Source of the DNA: Mycobacterium nebraskense
GTDB taxonomy: Bacteria > Actinomycetota > Actinomycetes > Mycobacteriales > Mycobacteriaceae
DNA length: 64,000 bases
Assembly (NCBI RefSeq): GCF_002102255.1
Contig: NZ_LQPH01000158.1
Coordinates: 1-64,000 of the forward strand
Direction of reading: 5' to 3'
Position numbers and translations under genes: made by a program. Of the stretch, positions 1 through 9,500 are shown piece by piece. The notes beneath the pieces are model-generated. The model had not been told where the DNA came from. It searched no databases and saw nothing but the letters and a program-made list of their open reading frames with translations. How positions within the stretch are numbered: position 1 is the stretch's first letter; the number at the start of each line of letters is the position of its first letter.

Positions 1-109
1 CGGATATCCACTCGGCATGGCAACCTCCCAAATCCACGGATGTTGCACTGACCGTATGAATCCACCCGGCGTGTCGTGTGCGTGGTTTAAGTGTCGCGAA
101 CGGCGGCCG

Positions 110-1306
110 TCAGCTGTGGTGGAGCTCGTCAACCGCCTGCGCCCACGTGATGTGGCGATGCTGCAGTCCGGGTTCGTTGCGACCGAACAGCAGGTGGTCG
201 CTTGCGCCCGACTCGAGGTTGGCCTGCAGGCCTTCGACCAGCCGGTAGTCCTCGTCGCGCACCGTGGCGTGGGCATACTCGAAGACGGCTTGCGCGCCGG
301 CGGCCACCGATTCGTCGGACAGGTCCAGCGGTGTCGAATTCTGGTGAACGGTGATCGATCTCCCTGGTCGATCGCCGGGGTAGATCCGGAACAGCTCACC
401 GTTGGCGATGGTTACCGATAGCACGATGTTGGGGAACAGCGCGTAGATCACGACCATGTTCTGGAACGGATCCCACCGCTCTTCGGGGATTTCATCCAGC
501 GCCAGGATCGTGTTGAGCGGGAAGATCAACCGGTGGTGCGGTCCGAACGCGTCGAAAACGGTGCAGTTGCTGCGGGCGATCGTGGCGAAGGTCTGCTGGT
601 GCACCGTGGCGAAATGGTAGTTCTCCGAGAAGGTGTCGACCGCCAGCTTCCAATTGATCGGGCAGTCGAGTATCTTCTCGCCAAGCGGCGACCACCGCCC
701 GATGCCCCACGAATCGAGTTCGTCGGCCAGGGGGCCGAGGTGTGCGGCGACGTCGAGCGGGGACCCGGGATCCAATGCGACCCAAAGGAATCCGGCGAAC
801 TCGGTGGCCGGCAGTTCGGTCAGGCCGTTGGCCTTGACGTTGCTTTGGCGGCGACCCGCAGCGCCAGGCTTCGCCGCGCTTGCGATCGCCGCGCCGGGAA
901 AGCCTTCGCGGCCGGGCAGGCCGACCAACCGCCCGGTGTTGTCGTACGTCCATGCGTGGTACGGGCAGGTGAACCGCTTCGCGCTGCCGCAGCCCGTCGC
1001 CACCTGGGACTGGCGGTGCAGGCAGACATTGTTGAATGCTCTGACCGATCCATCGGCCGTTCTGGTCAGCAGGATCGACCGGCCCATCACCATCTTGGTG
1101 CAGTACGCGCCGGGGCCGGGCAGCTCCGAGGCGTAGCCGACCAACTGCGGGCTGGCCATCACCATGGCCCGGTCCAGGTCGTGGCGCTCGGCCGACGTGT
1201 AGGCCCGCGCCTCGACCCGGTACTCGGCCGGGGCGAGGTCGGTGGTCTTGTCGCGCGCCAACTTCAAGGCGCGGCGGGTGAGATCGATCAGCTGGTCGCG
1301 TTCCAT
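110..1306 (-). CDS. Rieske-type aromatic-ring/alkyl-amine oxygenase, large subunit
   Basis: 398 aa. Product is a Rieske non-haem iron oxygenase alpha subunit, which would use electrons from a separate reductase (none seen nearby) to hydroxylate or demethylate a substrate that cannot be read from sequence. The Rieske [2Fe-2S] ligands are visible as C95-x-H97 and C114-x2-H117 (CPYHAW). The mononuclear iron site is the NYHFATVH motif, with H231 and H236. Residues about 139-156 (AIASAAKPGAAGRR) are encoded by a short dispersed repeat (see 841-890) in the loop after the Rieske domain. The ATG start lies 40 bp from the divergent MerR gene and they share a dyad, suggesting MerR control. Family is certain, substrate unknown. 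Confidence 0.9.
   Translation of the reverse strand: MERDQLIDLTRRALKLARDKTTDLAPAEYRVEARAYTSAERHDLDRAMVMASPQLVGYASELPGPGAYCTKMVMGRSILLTRTADGSVRAFNNVCLHRQSQVATGCGSAKRFTCPYHAWTYDNTGRLVGLPGREGFPGAAIASAAKPGAAGRRQSNVKANGLTELPATEFAGFLWVALDPGSPLDVAAHLGPLADELDSWGIGRWSPLGEKILDCPINWKLAVDTFSENYHFATVHQQTFATIARSNCTVFDAFGPHHRLIFPLNTILALDEIPEERWDPFQNMVVIYALFPNIVLSVTIANGELFRIYPGDRPGRSITVHQNSTPLDLSDESVAAGAQAVFEYAHATVRDEDYRLVEGLQANLESGASDHLLFGRNEPGLQHRHITWAQAVDELHHS
841..890 (-). repeat. Short dispersed repeat read in frame inside the Rieske gene
   Basis: On the minus strand this stretch closely matches the repeat copy at 28484-28536. I count roughly 40 of 47 identical bases, including GCGCGGCGAAGCC and GCGGGTCG blocks. 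Here it is translated in frame as IASAAKPGAAGRR, while the other copies lie between genes. The same peptide string is encoded in one frame of the 28484 copy. This supports insertion or expansion of a mobile short repeat in a tolerant loop. Confidence 0.6.
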
Positions 1307-1318
1307 CTGCCCAGTACA

Positions 1319-1341
1319 GACCTTGCCACGGTTGTAAGGTC
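1319..1341. promoter_or_regulatory. MerR-type dyad operator between Rieske and merR genes
   Basis: GACCTT and AAGGTC form perfect 6-bp arms separated by 11 bp, in the 40-bp gap between the two divergent starts. Such a dyad is typical of MerR-family operators, which usually overlap the promoter spacer. One site could serve both directions. Inference from position and symmetry. Confidence 0.6.
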
Positions 1342-1346
1342 AAGGA

Positions 1347-2261
1347 GTGGCTGAGCAGTTGCTGATCGGCGACGTCACGGCCCTGACCGGAATCGCTTCC
1401 GGTCGCATCCGCCACTACGAGAAAATCGGTTTGCTGCGCGCCGAGCATCTGTCGAACGGCTATCGGGTCTTCGACGTGGAGCAGGTGCTCGACCTGCTGC
1501 GCATCGATCTGATGAGAAGTCTCGGCCTCAGCATCAGCGACATCCAGCGCTTGATCGCGGGCGGGCGCACGACGTTGGCGGGTGTTCTCGACGAGCACCG
1601 GGCGTTGTTGATGCACCAGCGCGACCGGCTGGACGAGTTGATCGCGGCCATCGACCGATCCCGCGCCGAATCCCTCGCCGCCGCCGATTGCCCCGACGCC
1701 GACGTCAACGAGGACATCCTGCGCAAGCTGGCGACCAGGCACCGCGACAGCATCGGGGTCATCGGGCGGCTCAGCGCGCCGCTGTCTGCGCCCGTCGCCG
1801 CCATGTACGCCGACCTGTTCGACGAGTGGGACTTGCCGGTGCCGGTCTTGTTCGGGCAAATGGTTCTGCCACCGGCGGCCAGCACCCTGCTGGCCCAACT
1901 GGCCGAGGCACCGGGGCGTGAAGTGTTGTTCGACCGGTTGCGCAACCTCGCCGGCGACGTGGTCGGGTTGGGTGACGATCGGGCGGGTGCAACGGAACTC
2001 GCGCACAGCTGGATCGACAAGCAGCTGGCCGACCCACTGCCCGACGACGTGGTCCGCGTGCTTCGAGGCGTGCAGCCGTCGTTGGAGCGTGACCCCGTGA
2101 TCGTGCAGGGATTTCGGGCCTGGGCGGGGTCGATCAACCCGGCGGCCGCCCACTTCCTCGACGAGATCGCCCGGCAGACCGCTCGTCGCGGCCTGGAGGC
2201 CGTGAGCGTCATCGTGCTCCCCGCTGCGACGCGGACCGAAACCAACGATGCGGCACTGTGA
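1347..2261 (+). CDS. MerR-family transcriptional regulator
   Basis: 304 aa. The N-terminal winged helix is clear (LLIGDVTALTGIASGRIRHYEKIGLL, then a second helix pair to about residue 75), followed by a coiled-coil dimerisation stretch and a long C-terminal ligand-type region of about 190 aa without recognisable cysteine metal sites. It is probably an organic-ligand sensor controlling the divergent Rieske gene. The GTG at 1347 abuts the AAGGAG at 1342-1347, too close for normal initiation. Either the mRNA is leaderless, or translation starts at TTG 1359, which would be 11 nt from that AAGGAG and begin right at the helix-turn-helix. Confidence 0.85.
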   Translation: MAEQLLIGDVTALTGIASGRIRHYEKIGLLRAEHLSNGYRVFDVEQVLDLLRIDLMRSLGLSISDIQRLIAGGRTTLAGVLDEHRALLMHQRDRLDELIAAIDRSRAESLAAADCPDADVNEDILRKLATRHRDSIGVIGRLSAPLSAPVAAMYADLFDEWDLPVPVLFGQMVLPPAASTLLAQLAEAPGREVLFDRLRNLAGDVVGLGDDRAGATELAHSWIDKQLADPLPDDVVRVLRGVQPSLERDPVIVQGFRAWAGSINPAAAHFLDEIARQTARRGLEAVSVIVLPAATRTETNDAAL

Positions 2262-2321
2262 TGCAGATGTAACCAGTGTGGCCAATGTGTCAGATGGTGT
2301 TCCTGTCGTACTCTGTCGCTT

Positions 2322-3044
2322 GTGTCATCGGTTTCGCGACGCGACCTACTCAAATGGGCGGCCGCGACCCCCGCCTTGGTAGGCCTGGGCGTTGCGGGCG
2401 CGTCGCTGCGTCCCGCACCGGCGTCGGCGTCGCTTGGCACGCTGTTGGACTACGCAGCCGGGGTCATCCCGGCCAGCCAGATCAGGGCCGCCGGCGCTGT
2501 GGGCTCGATCAGATACGTGTCGGACCGGCGCCCTGGCGGCAACTGGATGCTGGGCAAGCCGATCCAGGTCGCCGAGGCACGTGACCTCAATAGCAATGGA
2601 CTGAAGATCGTTTCGTGTTACCAGTACGGCAAGGGCAACAGCGCCGACTGGCTCGGCGGAGCCAACGCCGGACTCCAGCACGCGCAACGCGGAATGCAGC
2701 TGCACGCCGCCGCGGGCGGACCCGCCAGCGCGCCGATCTACGCCTCGATCGACGACGACCCGTCCTATGACCAGTACAAACAGCAGATTGCGCCCTACCT
2801 GCGGTCCTGGGAGTCGGTGATCGGCCATCAGCGCACAGGTGTGTACGCCAATTCGAAGACCATCGACTGGGCGCTGCACGACGATTTGGGCTCTTATTTC
2901 TGGCAGCACAACTGGGGCTCGCCCAAGGGGTTCGCCCACCCGGCCGCCCATTTGCATCAGGTCGAGATCGACAAACGCAGCGTCGGCGGGGTCGGAGTGG
3001 ACATCAACGAAATCCTCAAGCCGCAATTCGGGCAGTGGGCCTAG
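2322..3044 (+). CDS. Tat-exported DUF1906 glycoside-hydrolase-like protein (Rv2525c homologue)
   Basis: 240 aa. The N-terminus is a Tat signal: SRRDLLKW with the twin arginines at 6-7, a hydrophobic stretch, and an ASA cleavage site near residue 36. The rest is a DUF1906 (glycoside-hydrolase-like) TIM-barrel domain with the typical opening on a GSIRYVSDR strand and an IYASIDDDPSYDQ motif. The M. tuberculosis homologue Rv2525c is a Tat substrate linked to cell-wall properties. It sits just before fas in the same direction, as in M. tuberculosis, with a 525-bp gap, so co-transcription is unlikely. GTG start chosen because the Tat signal begins there. Confidence 0.88.
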   Translation: MSSVSRRDLLKWAAATPALVGLGVAGASLRPAPASASLGTLLDYAAGVIPASQIRAAGAVGSIRYVSDRRPGGNWMLGKPIQVAEARDLNSNGLKIVSCYQYGKGNSADWLGGANAGLQHAQRGMQLHAAAGGPASAPIYASIDDDPSYDQYKQQIAPYLRSWESVIGHQRTGVYANSKTIDWALHDDLGSYFWQHNWGSPKGFAHPAAHLHQVEIDKRSVGGVGVDINEILKPQFGQWA

Positions 3045-3189
3045 CCCCACGGCTCCTTCACCCGTCACCGGCGGCCCGCGACTCTTAGAGATCCCAGCAA
3101 ACACTCGTTCGCTCATTTTTCGGCGCAGCGGTCGCGAACGCCGCCCGCTCGACGCGACCGAAGCCGGCTCAGCGCGACTCCACGGCTCG

Positions 3190-3360
3190 AAATTTTTACA
3201 TAACGATTACATAACAAAACTGCTTTGATCAGCGCAGTTATAGCTACTCGACCGTAACCACCTGCATGCAGCAGGTTTGTTCGCCGCGCCCGCGCCGCCG
3301 ATCAAACCCGGTGTTACCCACGACACGGTTACCCATGCGTAGAACTCATCAGTAACCACT
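3190..3360 (+). promoter_or_regulatory. fas upstream regulatory region
   Basis: The 525-bp gap before fas holds an AT-rich patch unusual for this genome. It contains TTACATAAC twice (3196-3204 and 3207-3215, 11 bp apart), an inverted repeat AACTGC/GCAGTT (3218-3223 and 3234-3239), the palindrome CTGCATGCAG (3262-3271), and GTTACCCA twice (3313-3320 and 3328-3335, 15 bp apart). Fas in mycobacteria is controlled by the TetR-type activator FasR, so some of these may be its sites. That assignment is inference, and no transcription start can be fixed from sequence. Confidence 0.5.
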
Positions 3361-3387
3361 CACCACGCAAAACGGGGGTCCATCCTT

Positions 3388-3483
3388 ATGACACTCTTAG
3401 TGCAGCCGATGCAGTCCGCCGCGCCGCTCGATCCACAGGGGCGGCCCGCCGACAACACACCGGTCAGCCGTTTCCCGGCTTGA
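3388..3483 (+). CDS. Possible short leader ORF upstream of fas
   Basis: An ATG at 3388 preceded by a GGGGGT purine-rich stretch opens 31 codons, ending in TGA at 3481-3483, 86 bp before the fas start. The peptide is rich in P, A and Q with no signal or membrane segment. A short translated leader before a tightly regulated gene could couple translation to expression, but nothing here proves translation. It could be chance. Confidence 0.3.
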   Translation: MTLLVQPMQSAAPLDPQGRPADNTPVSRFPA

Positions 3484-3569
3484 TTCGACGCCGAATCGCC
3501 GAACCCGCCGCCGGTGGTGACCGGCCGAATGAACCGATACGTAAAGACGCATACAGGGAGACAAAGAAG

Positions 3570-6500
3570 GTGACGATCCACGAGCACGACCGGGTTTCCG
3601 CTGATCGCGATGGAAAAGGCCCCCACGCGGTAGCCGGGGAGACCCATGCTCTGGTCGACCGTCTGACGGCCGGCGAGCCGTACGCCGTTGCGTTTGGCGG
3701 CCAGGGCAGCGCCTGGCTGGAGACCCTCGAAGAACTGGTGTCGTCGGCTGGGATCGAATCCGACCTGGCAACGCTCGTCGGTGAGGTGGAACTGCTGCTC
3801 GAGCCGGTGGCCAAAGAGCTGGTGGTGGTGCGGCCGATCGGTTTCGAGCCGCTCGCTTGGGTGCGTGCGCTGGCGGCCGAGGACCCGGTCCCGTCGGATA
3901 AGCACCTGACGTCGGCGGCGGTGTCGATCCCCGGCGTGCTGCTCACCCAGATTGCGGCCGTGCGCGCGCTGGCGCGCCAGGGCATGGACCTCAAAGCATC
4001 CCCGCCGGTGGCCGTCGCCGGGCACTCGCAAGGGGTGCTCGCCGTTGAGGCGCTCAAGGCCGCGGGCGCCCGTGACGCCGAGCTGTTGGCGATGGCCCAG
4101 CTGATCGGTGCCGCCGGGACGCTGGTGGCCCGTCGACGCGGGATCTCCGTGCTCGGCGACCGGCCGCCGATGGTGTCGGTGACCAACGCCGACCCCGAGC
4201 GCATCAGCCGGCTGCTCGAGGAGTTCGCGCAGGATGTCCGCACCGTGCTGCCGCCGGTGTTGTCCATTCGCAACGGCCGGCGTTCGGTCGTCATCACCGG
4301 GACGCCAGAACAGCTGTCCCGGTTCGAGCTCTATTGCCAGCAGATCTCGGAAAAGGAAGAAGCCGACCGCAAGAACAAGCTCCGCGGTGGGGATGTCTTC
4401 TCGCCGGTCTTCGATCCGGTGCAGGTGGAGGTCGGCTTCCACACGCCCCGGTTGGCCGACGGCATCGACATCGTCGGCGGCTGGGCTGAGAAGGTCGGTC
4501 TCGACGTCGCGCTGGCCCGCGAGCTAACCGAAGCCATCCTGGTGCGACGTGTCGACTGGGTCGAGGAGATCAGCCGTGTGCACGAGGCCGGTGCGCGCTG
4601 GATTCTCGACCTGGGTCCGGGCGACATCCTGACCCGATTGACCGCGCCGGTGATCCGCGGCCTGGGTGTCGGCATCGTGCCCGCCGCGACCCGCGGCGGG
4701 CTGCGCAACCTCTTCACCGTCGGGGCCGTCCCCGAGGTCGCGCGGGCGTGGTCGACATACGCCCCCACCGTCGTTCGCCTTCCCGACGGCAGGGTCAAGC
4801 TCTCGACGAAGTTCACCCGGTTGACCGGACGCTCGCCGATCCTGCTCGCGGGCATGACCCCGACCACCGTCGACGCCAACATTGTCGCCTCCGCGGCCAA
4901 CGCCGGGCACTGGGCCGAGCTGGCCGGCGGCGGGCAGGTCACCGAGGAAATCTTCGCCGGCCGCATCGACGAGCTCTCCACGTTGCTCGAGCCGGGCCGC
5001 ACCTATCAGTTCAACGCGCTGTTCCTCGACCCGTACCTGTGGAAGCTGCAGGTCGGTGGAAAGCGGTTGGTGCAGAAAGCGCGTCAGTCCGGTGCGGCGA
5101 TCGACGGACTGGTGATCAGCGCCGGGATTCCCGACCTCGAGGATGCCGTCGAGCTGATTGCGGAGCTGAACGACGTCGGCATCAGTCACATCGTGTTCAA
5201 GCCCGGCACGGTCGAGCAGATCCGCTCGGTCATCCGCATCGCGACCGAGGTGCCCACCAAGCCGGTGATCATGCACATCGAGGGTGGCCGCGCCGGTGGC
5301 CACCATTCGTGGGAAGACCTCGACGACCTGCTGCTGGCAACGTATTCGGAGTTGCGGTCGCGCCCCAACATCACCGTCTGCGTGGGCGGTGGCATCGGCA
5401 CACCCGAGCGGGCCGCCGAGTACCTGTCCGGGCGCTGGGCGCAGGCGTACGGCTTCCCGCTGATGCCGATCGACGGCATCCTGGTCGGCACCGCGGCGAT
5501 GGCGACCAAGGAGGCCACCACGTCGCCGTCGGTCAAGCGGATGCTGGTCGAGACGCAAGGCACTGACCACTGGGTCGGCGCCGGAAAAGCGGTGGGCGGC
5601 ATGGCTTCCAGCCGCAGCCAGCTGGGTGCCGACATTCACGAGATCGACAACAGCGCTTCGCGGTGCGGCCGGCTGCTCGACGAGGTCGCTGGTGACGCGG
5701 AGGCCGTCGCCGAGCGTCGCGACGAGATCATCGCGGCGATGGCCAACACCGCCAAGCCCTACTTCGGCGACGTCGCCGACATGACCTACCTGCAGTGGTT
5801 GCAGCGCTACGTCGAGCTGGCGATCGGTGAGGGCAACTCCACCGCCGACACCGCCGCACCGGGCAGCCCGTGGCTGGCCGACACCTGGCGCGACCGGTTC
5901 CAGCAGATGCTGCAGCGCGCCGAAGCGCGTTTGCACGCAAACGATTCCGGCCCGATCGAGACGCTATTTGACGACGCGACCCTTCTGGAAAGCCCCCAGC
6001 AGGCCATCGCCACGCTGCTTGCGCAGTACCCCGACGCCGAGACCGTGCAGCTGCACCCGGCCGACGTCCCGTTCTTCGTCACGCTGTGCAAGACGCTGGG
6101 TAAGCCGGTCAACTTCGTCCCGGTCATCGACAAGGACGTGCGGCGCTGGTGGCGCAGCGACTCGCTGTGGCAGGCGCACGATGCCCGCTACGACGCCGAC
6201 CAGGTGTGCATCATCCCGGGTACCGCGGCCGTGGCCGGCATCACCCGGATGGATGAACCCGTCGGTGAATTGCTGGACCGCTTCGAGCAGGCCGCCATCG
6301 ACGAGGTGCTGTCTTCCAACGGGCAGCCCCGGGCCGTCGCGTCGCGCAGGCTGGGTCGCCCCGACGTGACCGGGCCCTTGGCCGTCGTGCTCGATGCTCC
6401 CGATGTGCAGTGGGCCGGCCGCACCGCGATCAACCCGGTCCACCGGATCGCCGACCCCGGCGATTGGCTCGTGCACGACGGACCCGAAAGTCACCGCGCC

Positions 6501-9500
6501 ACGCACTCGTCCACCGGGGCGCGGCTCCAGGTCGACGGCGACCGAGTGGTGCTGAGTGTCCCGCTGTCGGGAACCTGGATCGACATCCCATTCACCCTGC
6601 CCCCCAACACAATCGATGGGGGGACACCGGTGGTGTCCACCGAAGACGCTGCCACCGCCATGCGCGCGGTGCTGGCGATCGCCGCCGGCGTCGACGGGCC
6701 GGAATTCCTGCCCGCGGTCGTCGACGGGACGGCCAACGTGACGGTGGACTGGGATCCCGAGCGGGTCGCCGACCACACCGGCGTCACGGCCACCTTCGGG
6801 GAGCCGCTGGCGCCCGGCCTCACCACCGTGCCCGACGCGCTGGTCGGCCTTTGCTGGCCCGCGGTTTTCGCGGCGATCGGCTCGGCGGTCACCGACGCCG
6901 GCGTCCCGGTCGTCGAGGGTCTGCTGAGTCTCGTGCATCTCGACCACGCCGCGCGCGTGGTAGGCGTGCTGCCCAAAGTCCCGGCCCAATTGGCAATCAC
7001 CGCAACGGCTTCGCCGGCCATCGACACGGATATGGGCCGTGTCGTCCGGGTATCGGTAACGATCGCCGACGCCGACGGCGTGCCGATTGCCAGTCTCGAT
7101 GAGCGGTTCGCGATCCTTGGGCGTACCGGTGCCGCCGAGCTGACCGACCCGGTGCGGGCCGGCGGTGCGGTGTCGGACAACGCGACCGACACTCCGCGTC
7201 GCCGCCGCCGCGACGTCCGGTTGACCGCCCCGGTCGACATGCGACCTTTCGCGGTGGTGTCCGGTGACCACAACCCGATCCACACCGACCGGGCGGCCGC
7301 CCTGCTGGCCGGCCTGGAAACGCCCATCGTGCACGGCATGTGGTTGTCGGCCGCCGCACAGCACGCGGTGACCGCCACCGACGGCCAGGCTCGGCCCCCG
7401 GCCCGGTTGGTCGGTTGGACCGCGCGGTTCCTGGGCATGGTGCGTCCCGGCGACGAGGTCGATTTCCGCGTCGAGCGCGTCGGAATCGATCAGGGCGCAG
7501 AGGTTTTGGATGTGGCCGCCCGCATCGGGTCCGATCTGGTGATGTCGGCGACGGCGCGCCTGGCTGCCCCGAACACTGTGTATGCCTTCCCCGGTCAAGG
7601 GATTCAGCACAAGGGCATGGGCATGGACGTCCGCGCTCGGTCCAAGGCCGCCCGCAAGGTGTGGGACAAGGCGGACAAGTTCACTCGTGACACGCTGGGC
7701 TTCTCGGTGCTGCACGTCGTGCGCGACAACCCGACCAGCATCATCGCCAGCGGCGTGCACTACAACCACCCCGAGGGCGTGCTGTACCTGACGCAGTTCA
7801 CACAGGTCGCGATGGCGACCGTGGCGGCGGCGCAGGTCGCCGAGATGCGCGAGCAAGGCGCGTTCGTCGAAGGCGCCATCGCCTGCGGCCATTCCGTCGG
7901 GGAGTACACCGCGCTGGCCTGCGTGACCGGGATCTACGAGCTGGAAGCGTTGCTGGAGACGGTGTTCCACCGCGGCTCGAAGATGCACGACATCGTGCCG
8001 CGCGACGAGCTGGGCCGCTCCAACTATCGGCTGGCGGCCATCCGGCCGTCGCAGATCGACCTCCCGGACGACGAGGTGCCCGGGTTTGTGGCCGAAATCG
8101 CCGACCGCACCGGTGAATTCCTGGAGATCGTGAACTTCAACCTGCGCGGTTCGCAGTATGCGATCGCCGGCACGGTCCGCGGTCTGGAGGAGCTGGAAGC
8201 CGAGGTGGAGCAGCGTCGCGAGCTCACCGGCGGCAAGCGCTCGTTCATCCTGGTGCCCGGCATCGACGTGCCGTTCCACTCGCGGGTGCTGCGCGTCGGG
8301 GTCGCTGAGTTCCGCCGCTCGCTGGAACGCGTGATGCCGCGCGACAAGGACCCCGACGTCATCATCGGGCGCTACATCCCCAACCTCGTGCCGCGTCCGT
8401 TCACCCTGGACCGCGACTTCATCCAGGAGATCCGGGATTTGGTGCCGGCCGAACCGCTCGACGCGATCCTCGCGGACTACGACACGTGGCTCACCGAGCG
8501 CCGAAACGAGATGGCGCGCATCGTCTTGATCGAGCTGCTCGCATGGCAGTTCGCCAGCCCGGTGCGCTGGATCGAAACCCAGGACCTGCTGTTCACCGAG
8601 GAGGCCGCGGGCGGTCTGGGCGTGGAACGGTTCGTCGAAATCGGCGTGAAGCCGGCGCCGACCGTCGCCGGACTGGCCACCAACACCCTCAAGCTGCCCG
8701 AATATGCCCACAGCACAGTGGAAGTGCTCAACGCCGAGCGCGACGCCGCAGTGCTGTTCGCCACCGACACCGACCCCGAGCCGGAGCCCGAGGAGGACGC
8801 GGAACCGGCCGAGTCGACCGAGTCGGCAGGTGCCGCCGCCGTGGAGGCCGTACCGGCGCCTGCGCCCTCGGCCGCTCCGTCAGGCCCCCGCCCCGACGAC
8901 ATCGGGTTCGACGCCGCCGACGCCACCCTGGCGTTGATCGCGCTGTCGGCCAAAATGCGCATCGACCAGATCGAGGAACTGGACTCCATCGAGTCCATCA
9001 CCGACGGCGCCTCGTCGCGCCGCAACCAGTTGCTGGTGGACCTCGGTTCGGAGTTGAACCTGGGCGCCATCGACGGCGCCGCCGAGGCCGACCTGGCCGG
9101 GCTGCGGTCACAGGTGACCAAGCTGGCGCGCACCTACAAGCCTTTCGGCCCAGTGCTTTCCGACGCGATCAACGACCAGCTGCGCACGGTGCTGGGGCCC
9201 TCGGGCAAGCGGCCCGGCGCCATCGCCGAGCGGGTCAAGAAGACCTGGGAGCTCGGCGACGGTTGGGCCAAGCACGTCACGGTCGAGGTGGCACTGGGAA
9301 CCCGTGAGGGCACCAGCGTTCGCGGGGGCGCCATGGGCCACCTGCACGAGGGCGCGCTGGCCGACGCCGCCTCGGTCGACAAAGTCGTGGACGCCGCCGT
9401 CACATCGGTCGCCGCGCGCCGTGGCATCGCGGTGGCGCTGCCGTCGTCGGGCGGCGCCGGTGGTGCCACCGTCGACGCGGCCGCGTTGAGCGAATTCACC

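Noticed and set aside
492..2285. 597-codon open frame on the minus strand overlapping both Rieske and merR genes
   Set aside because: Arg/Pro/Gly-rich shadow in another frame of two well-supported genes.
5964..8711. 915-codon open frame antisense to fas
   Set aside because: Antisense shadow typical of high-GC coding DNA, His/Arg/Gly-rich, no domain.
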